A stretch of DNA of 38,534 nucleotides from the NCBI RefSeq assembly GCF_001865245.1, contig NZ_MKXB01000112.1:1-38534 (forward strand), given 5' to 3'. The translations under genes and the position numbers were made by a program. Below the pieces are notes generated by a model that made no database searches, was not told the DNA's origin, and was given only the letters and a program-made list of their open reading frames with translations. Position 1 is the stretch's first letter, and each line of letters starts with the position of its first letter. Positions 35,964 through 38,534 of this stretch are shown one piece after another. Origin of the DNA: Streptomyces sp. CC53 (GTDB lineage: Bacteria; Actinomycetota; Actinomycetes; Streptomycetales; Streptomycetaceae).

Positions 35964-37231
35964 CCGCCGGAGACCAGCGGCACACCGCCGACGGCCCCAC
36001 CCGGGTGCCGGCCGCGGGCGACTCCTTCCACACCATGTGGGCGGACCTGCGCGGCATCGGCCGCGACAGCGCCACCCGCGGCTACCGCCGCTACGCCTGG
36101 ACCGGCGCGGACGCCGACTGCCGCACCTGGTTCCAGGAGCAGGCCCAGGCCCGCGGCCTCGCGTACGAGACCGACCGCAACGGCAACCAGTGGGCCTGGC
36201 TCGGCGACCCCGCCGCGGGCGACGCCGTCGTCACCGGGTCCCACCTGGACTCCGTACCGGACGGCGGCGCCTTCGACGGCCCCCTCGGCGTCGTGTCCTC
36301 CTTCGCCGCCCTCGACGAACTCCGCTCCCGGGGAACGGCGTTCACCCGGCCCGTCGCCGTCGTCAACTTCGGCGACGAGGAGGGTGCCCGCTTCGGCCTC
36401 GCCTGCGTCGGCTCCCGGCTCAGCGCCGGCCGGCTCACCAGGGAAGCCGCGTACGCGCTGCGCGACGGCGACGGCACCAGCCTCCCGGAGGCCATGGAGG
36501 CCGCAGGGTACGACCCCTCCGCCATCGGCCCCGACCCGGAACGCCTCGCCCGCATCGGCGCGTTCGTCGAGCTGCACATCGAGCAGGGCCGCGCCCTGGA
36601 CCTGTCCGGCGACCCGGTCGGCATCGCCTCCGCCATCTGGCCGCACGGCCGCTGGCGGTACGACTTCCGCGGCGAGGCCAACCACGCCGGCACCACCCGG
36701 CTGGTGGACCGCCGCGACCCGATGCTGCCGTACGCCGACACCGTCCTCGCGGCCCGCCGCGAGGCCGAACTCGCCGGTGCCGTCGCCACCTTCGGGAAGG
36801 TCGCCGTCGAACCCAACGGCGTCAACGCCATCCCCTCCCTCGTCCGCGGCTGGCTCGACTCCCGCGCCGCCGACCAGGACACCCTCGACAAGGTCACGGC
36901 CGCCGTCGAGGCCGCCGCCCGGGACGCCGCCGCACGCCAGGGCGTGGACCTCGCCGTCGTCCGCGAGTCCTTCACCCCCGTCGTCGAGTTCGAGCACGCC
37001 CTGCGCGACGAACTCGCCGCGATCCTCGACGGGGAGCGTCCCGTCCCCGTCCTCGGCACGGGCGCCGGCCACGACGCGGGCATCCTGTCCGGCACGATCC
37101 CCACCGCGATGCTGTTCGTCCGCAACCCCACGGGCGTCTCGCACTCCCCGGCCGAGACCGCCGCGGAGGACGACTGCGTCGCCGGCGTCCACGCCCTCGC
37201 CGACGTCCTGGAGGGCCTGGCATGCCGCTGA
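35960..37231 (+). CDS. M20-family amidohydrolase (allantoate amidohydrolase / N-carbamoyl-amino-acid hydrolase-like)
   Basis: 423 residues. Metal-binding and catalytic segments are present: [19 protein letters not shown] with His95 and Asp106, [11 protein letters not shown] with Glu140 and Glu141, VELHIEQG with His206, and GAGHDAGIL near the C-terminus. The dimerisation lid has [12 protein letters not shown]. Family enzymes hydrolyse allantoate, ureidoglycine or N-carbamoyl amino acids. Here the gene is coupled to hutU (ATGA overlap) and to hutF (10-bp overlap), so it probably acts in histidine breakdown. The missing step after HutF is removal of formyl from N-formylglutamate, a plausible job for a C-N hydrolase; this is inference. 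The 1.7-kb upstream open frame is a shadow of hutU. Confidence 0.85.
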   Translation: MTAGDQRHTADGPTRVPAAGDSFHTMWADLRGIGRDSATRGYRRYAWTGADADCRTWFQEQAQARGLAYETDRNGNQWAWLGDPAAGDAVVTGSHLDSVPDGGAFDGPLGVVSSFAALDELRSRGTAFTRPVAVVNFGDEEGARFGLACVGSRLSAGRLTREAAYALRDGDGTSLPEAMEAAGYDPSAIGPDPERLARIGAFVELHIEQGRALDLSGDPVGIASAIWPHGRWRYDFRGEANHAGTTRLVDRRDPMLPYADTVLAARREAELAGAVATFGKVAVEPNGVNAIPSLVRGWLDSRAADQDTLDKVTAAVEAAARDAAARQGVDLAVVRESFTPVVEFEHALRDELAAILDGERPVPVLGTGAGHDAGILSGTIPTAMLFVRNPTGVSHSPAETAAEDDCVAGVHALADVLEGLACR

Positions 37232-38534
37232 CCGCCGCCTACTGGGCCGAGCACGCCTGGCTGCCGGACGGCGGCGTCGCCTCCGGGGTGGTCCTGGACA
37301 CCGCCGGCGGGCGCCTCACGGCGGTCCGCTCCGGCGTCCCGGCGCCGCCCCCGGGCGCCACCGTCCTGCGCGGCTTCACCCTCCCCGGCCTCGCCAACAG
37401 CCACAGCCACGCCTTCCACCGGGCCCTGCGCGGCCGCGTCCAGGTCGGCTCCGGCACGTTCTGGACCTGGCGCGAGACCATGTACCAGGCCGCGGCCCGG
37501 CTCACCCCCGACACGTACCACGCCCTCGCGCGCGCCGTGTACGCCGAGATGGCCCTCGCCGGCATCACCTCCGTCGGCGAGTTCCACTACCTCCACCACG
37601 CCCCGGGCGGCACCCGCTACGCCGACCCCAACGCGATGGGGGAGGCCCTGATCGCCGCCGCCGCCGAGGCCGGCATCCGCATCACCCTCCTCGACACCGC
37701 CTACCTCCACGGCGGGCTCACCGCCGACGGCCACCGCGCCCTCGAAGGACCCCAGCTGCGCTTCGGCGACGGCACCGCCGACGGATGGTACGAGCGGTGG
37801 TCCGCGCTCAAGCCCCGCGAGCACGCCCGGATCGGGGCCGCCGTCCACTCCGTGCGGGCCTTCTCCGACGACGACGGCTACGCCGCCTTCGCGGACCGCA
37901 CCGACGGCTTCCCCGTGCACATCCACCTCTCCGAGCAGCCCGCCGAGAACGAGGCGTGCCTCGCCGTGCACGGCCGCACCCCGGCCCGGCTGCTCCACGA
38001 CGCGGGCTTCTGGCGGGACACCACGACCGCCGTCCACGCCACCCACCTCACGGACGAGGACATCGCCCTCCTCGGCGCCGCGGGCACCGGCGTGTGCATG
38101 TGCCCGACGACCGAGCGGGACCTCGCCGACGGCATCGGCCCGGCCGCCGCCCTCCAGCCGGCGGGCAGCCCCCTGTCCCTCGGCTCCGACAGCCACGCGG
38201 TCATCGACCTGCTGGAGGAGGCGCGGGCCCTGGAACTCGACGAACGGCTCCGCACCCGCACCCGCGGCCACTGGACCGCCGCCGCGCTGCTGCGCGCCGC
38301 CACCGCCGACGGGCAGGCCGCCCTCGGCTGGCACGACGCCGGCCGCCTGGAGCCCGGCGCCCTCGCCGACTTCACGACGGTCGCCCTGGACACCGTCAGA
38401 ACGGCAGGGCCGCCACCCCGTCTGGCAGCCGAGACGGCGGTATTCGCCGCGTCCGCGGCAGAGGTGCGGCACACGGTCGTGGCGGGCCGCCACGTCGTAC
38501 GGGACGGGGTCCACGCCCTGGTGCCGGACGTGCC
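37222..38534 (+). CDS. hutF: Formimidoylglutamate deiminase (3' end beyond right edge)
   Basis: About 437 residues are visible and the stop is not reached; the family is usually near 450, so only a little is missing. The amidohydrolase-fold metal site is complete: HSHAF (His61, His63), VHIHLSEQPAENEA, ATHLTDEDI and LGSDSHAVIDLLEEARALE. TFWTWRETMY matches the HutF substrate loop. The enzyme turns N-formimidoyl-L-glutamate into N-formyl-L-glutamate and ammonia, the deiminase branch of histidine degradation. The ATG at 37222 overlaps the M20 gene by 10 bp, with GGAGGG (37210-37215) upstream. Confidence 0.92.
   Translation, partial: MPLTAAYWAEHAWLPDGGVASGVVLDTAGGRLTAVRSGVPAPPPGATVLRGFTLPGLANSHSHAFHRALRGRVQVGSGTFWTWRETMYQAAARLTPDTYHALARAVYAEMALAGITSVGEFHYLHHAPGGTRYADPNAMGEALIAAAAEAGIRITLLDTAYLHGGLTADGHRALEGPQLRFGDGTADGWYERWSALKPREHARIGAAVHSVRAFSDDDGYAAFADRTDGFPVHIHLSEQPAENEACLAVHGRTPARLLHDAGFWRDTTTAVHATHLTDEDIALLGAAGTGVCMCPTTERDLADGIGPAAALQPAGSPLSLGSDSHAVIDLLEEARALELDERLRTRTRGHWTAAALLRAATADGQAALGWHDAGRLEPGALADFTTVALDTVRTAGPPPRLAAETAVFAASAAEVRHTVVAGRHVVRDGVHALVPDV

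Overview
The window is chromosomal DNA from a Streptomyces or a very close relative. G+C is very high (about 72-74 percent by eye) and codons end in G or C. Many genes start with GTG, and several appear to be transcribed without a leader. The content is typical of the genus: paired resuscitation-promoting factors, a c-di-AMP riboswitch, the TTA-reading leucyl tRNA gene bldA, and roadblock/LC7 proteins. From memory, the gene order resembles the conserved core of S. coelicolor around eno, rpfA/rpfC and bldA; I could not run a search. I saw no transposase, integrase, phage gene or CRISPR array.

Positions 1-6120 hold a membrane and lipid-linked sugar block: a YfhO-family membrane protein cut by the left edge (minus), then on the plus strand a DPM1/GtrB-like glycosyltransferase overlapping a GtrA flippase-like protein, a SurA-like lipoprotein, a MazG pyrophosphohydrolase and a cytochrome P450. 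Positions 6121-12120 hold cell-wall resuscitation and core metabolism: rpfC-like, rpfA behind a c-di-AMP riboswitch, enolase, the DivIC/FtsB-like septum protein, a DUF501 protein and a Ppx/GppA phosphatase. ndh (12696-14075) follows, with a leaderless start and a Rex-like operator far upstream, then a cyclopropane-fatty-acid-synthase-like methyltransferase. A MacB-like ABC transporter (ATPase and FtsX-type permease, minus) faces it.

bldA lies at 19936-20016. I found no in-frame TTA codon in the genes of this window on a manual scan. After it come a membrane-anchored secreted protein, a Bax inhibitor-1/YccA membrane protein, a DUF4287 protein, two hypothetical proteins, a thiolase whose 3' end is part of a 58-bp tandem repeat, an SGNH hydrolase and cystathionine beta-synthase.

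The right third holds an RpiR-type regulator and a compact minus-strand operon of three roadblock proteins and one PATAN-like/winged-helix protein. The histidine-degradation cluster hutU - M20 hydrolase - hutF (cut by the right edge) follows, diverging from a DAP-decarboxylase-like enzyme. An inverted repeat CTATTCA-N13-TGAATAG overlaps the predicted hutU promoter. One half-site of it recurs just upstream of the RpiR gene, suggesting that this regulator controls hut.

The best candidates for undescribed biology are the roadblock/PATAN operon, which has neither GTPase nor kinase in the window and a promoter-proximal MtrA-like box, and the hut/RpiR/decarboxylase unit, in which the M20 enzyme could fill the N-formylglutamate step. 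These functional proposals are inferences.
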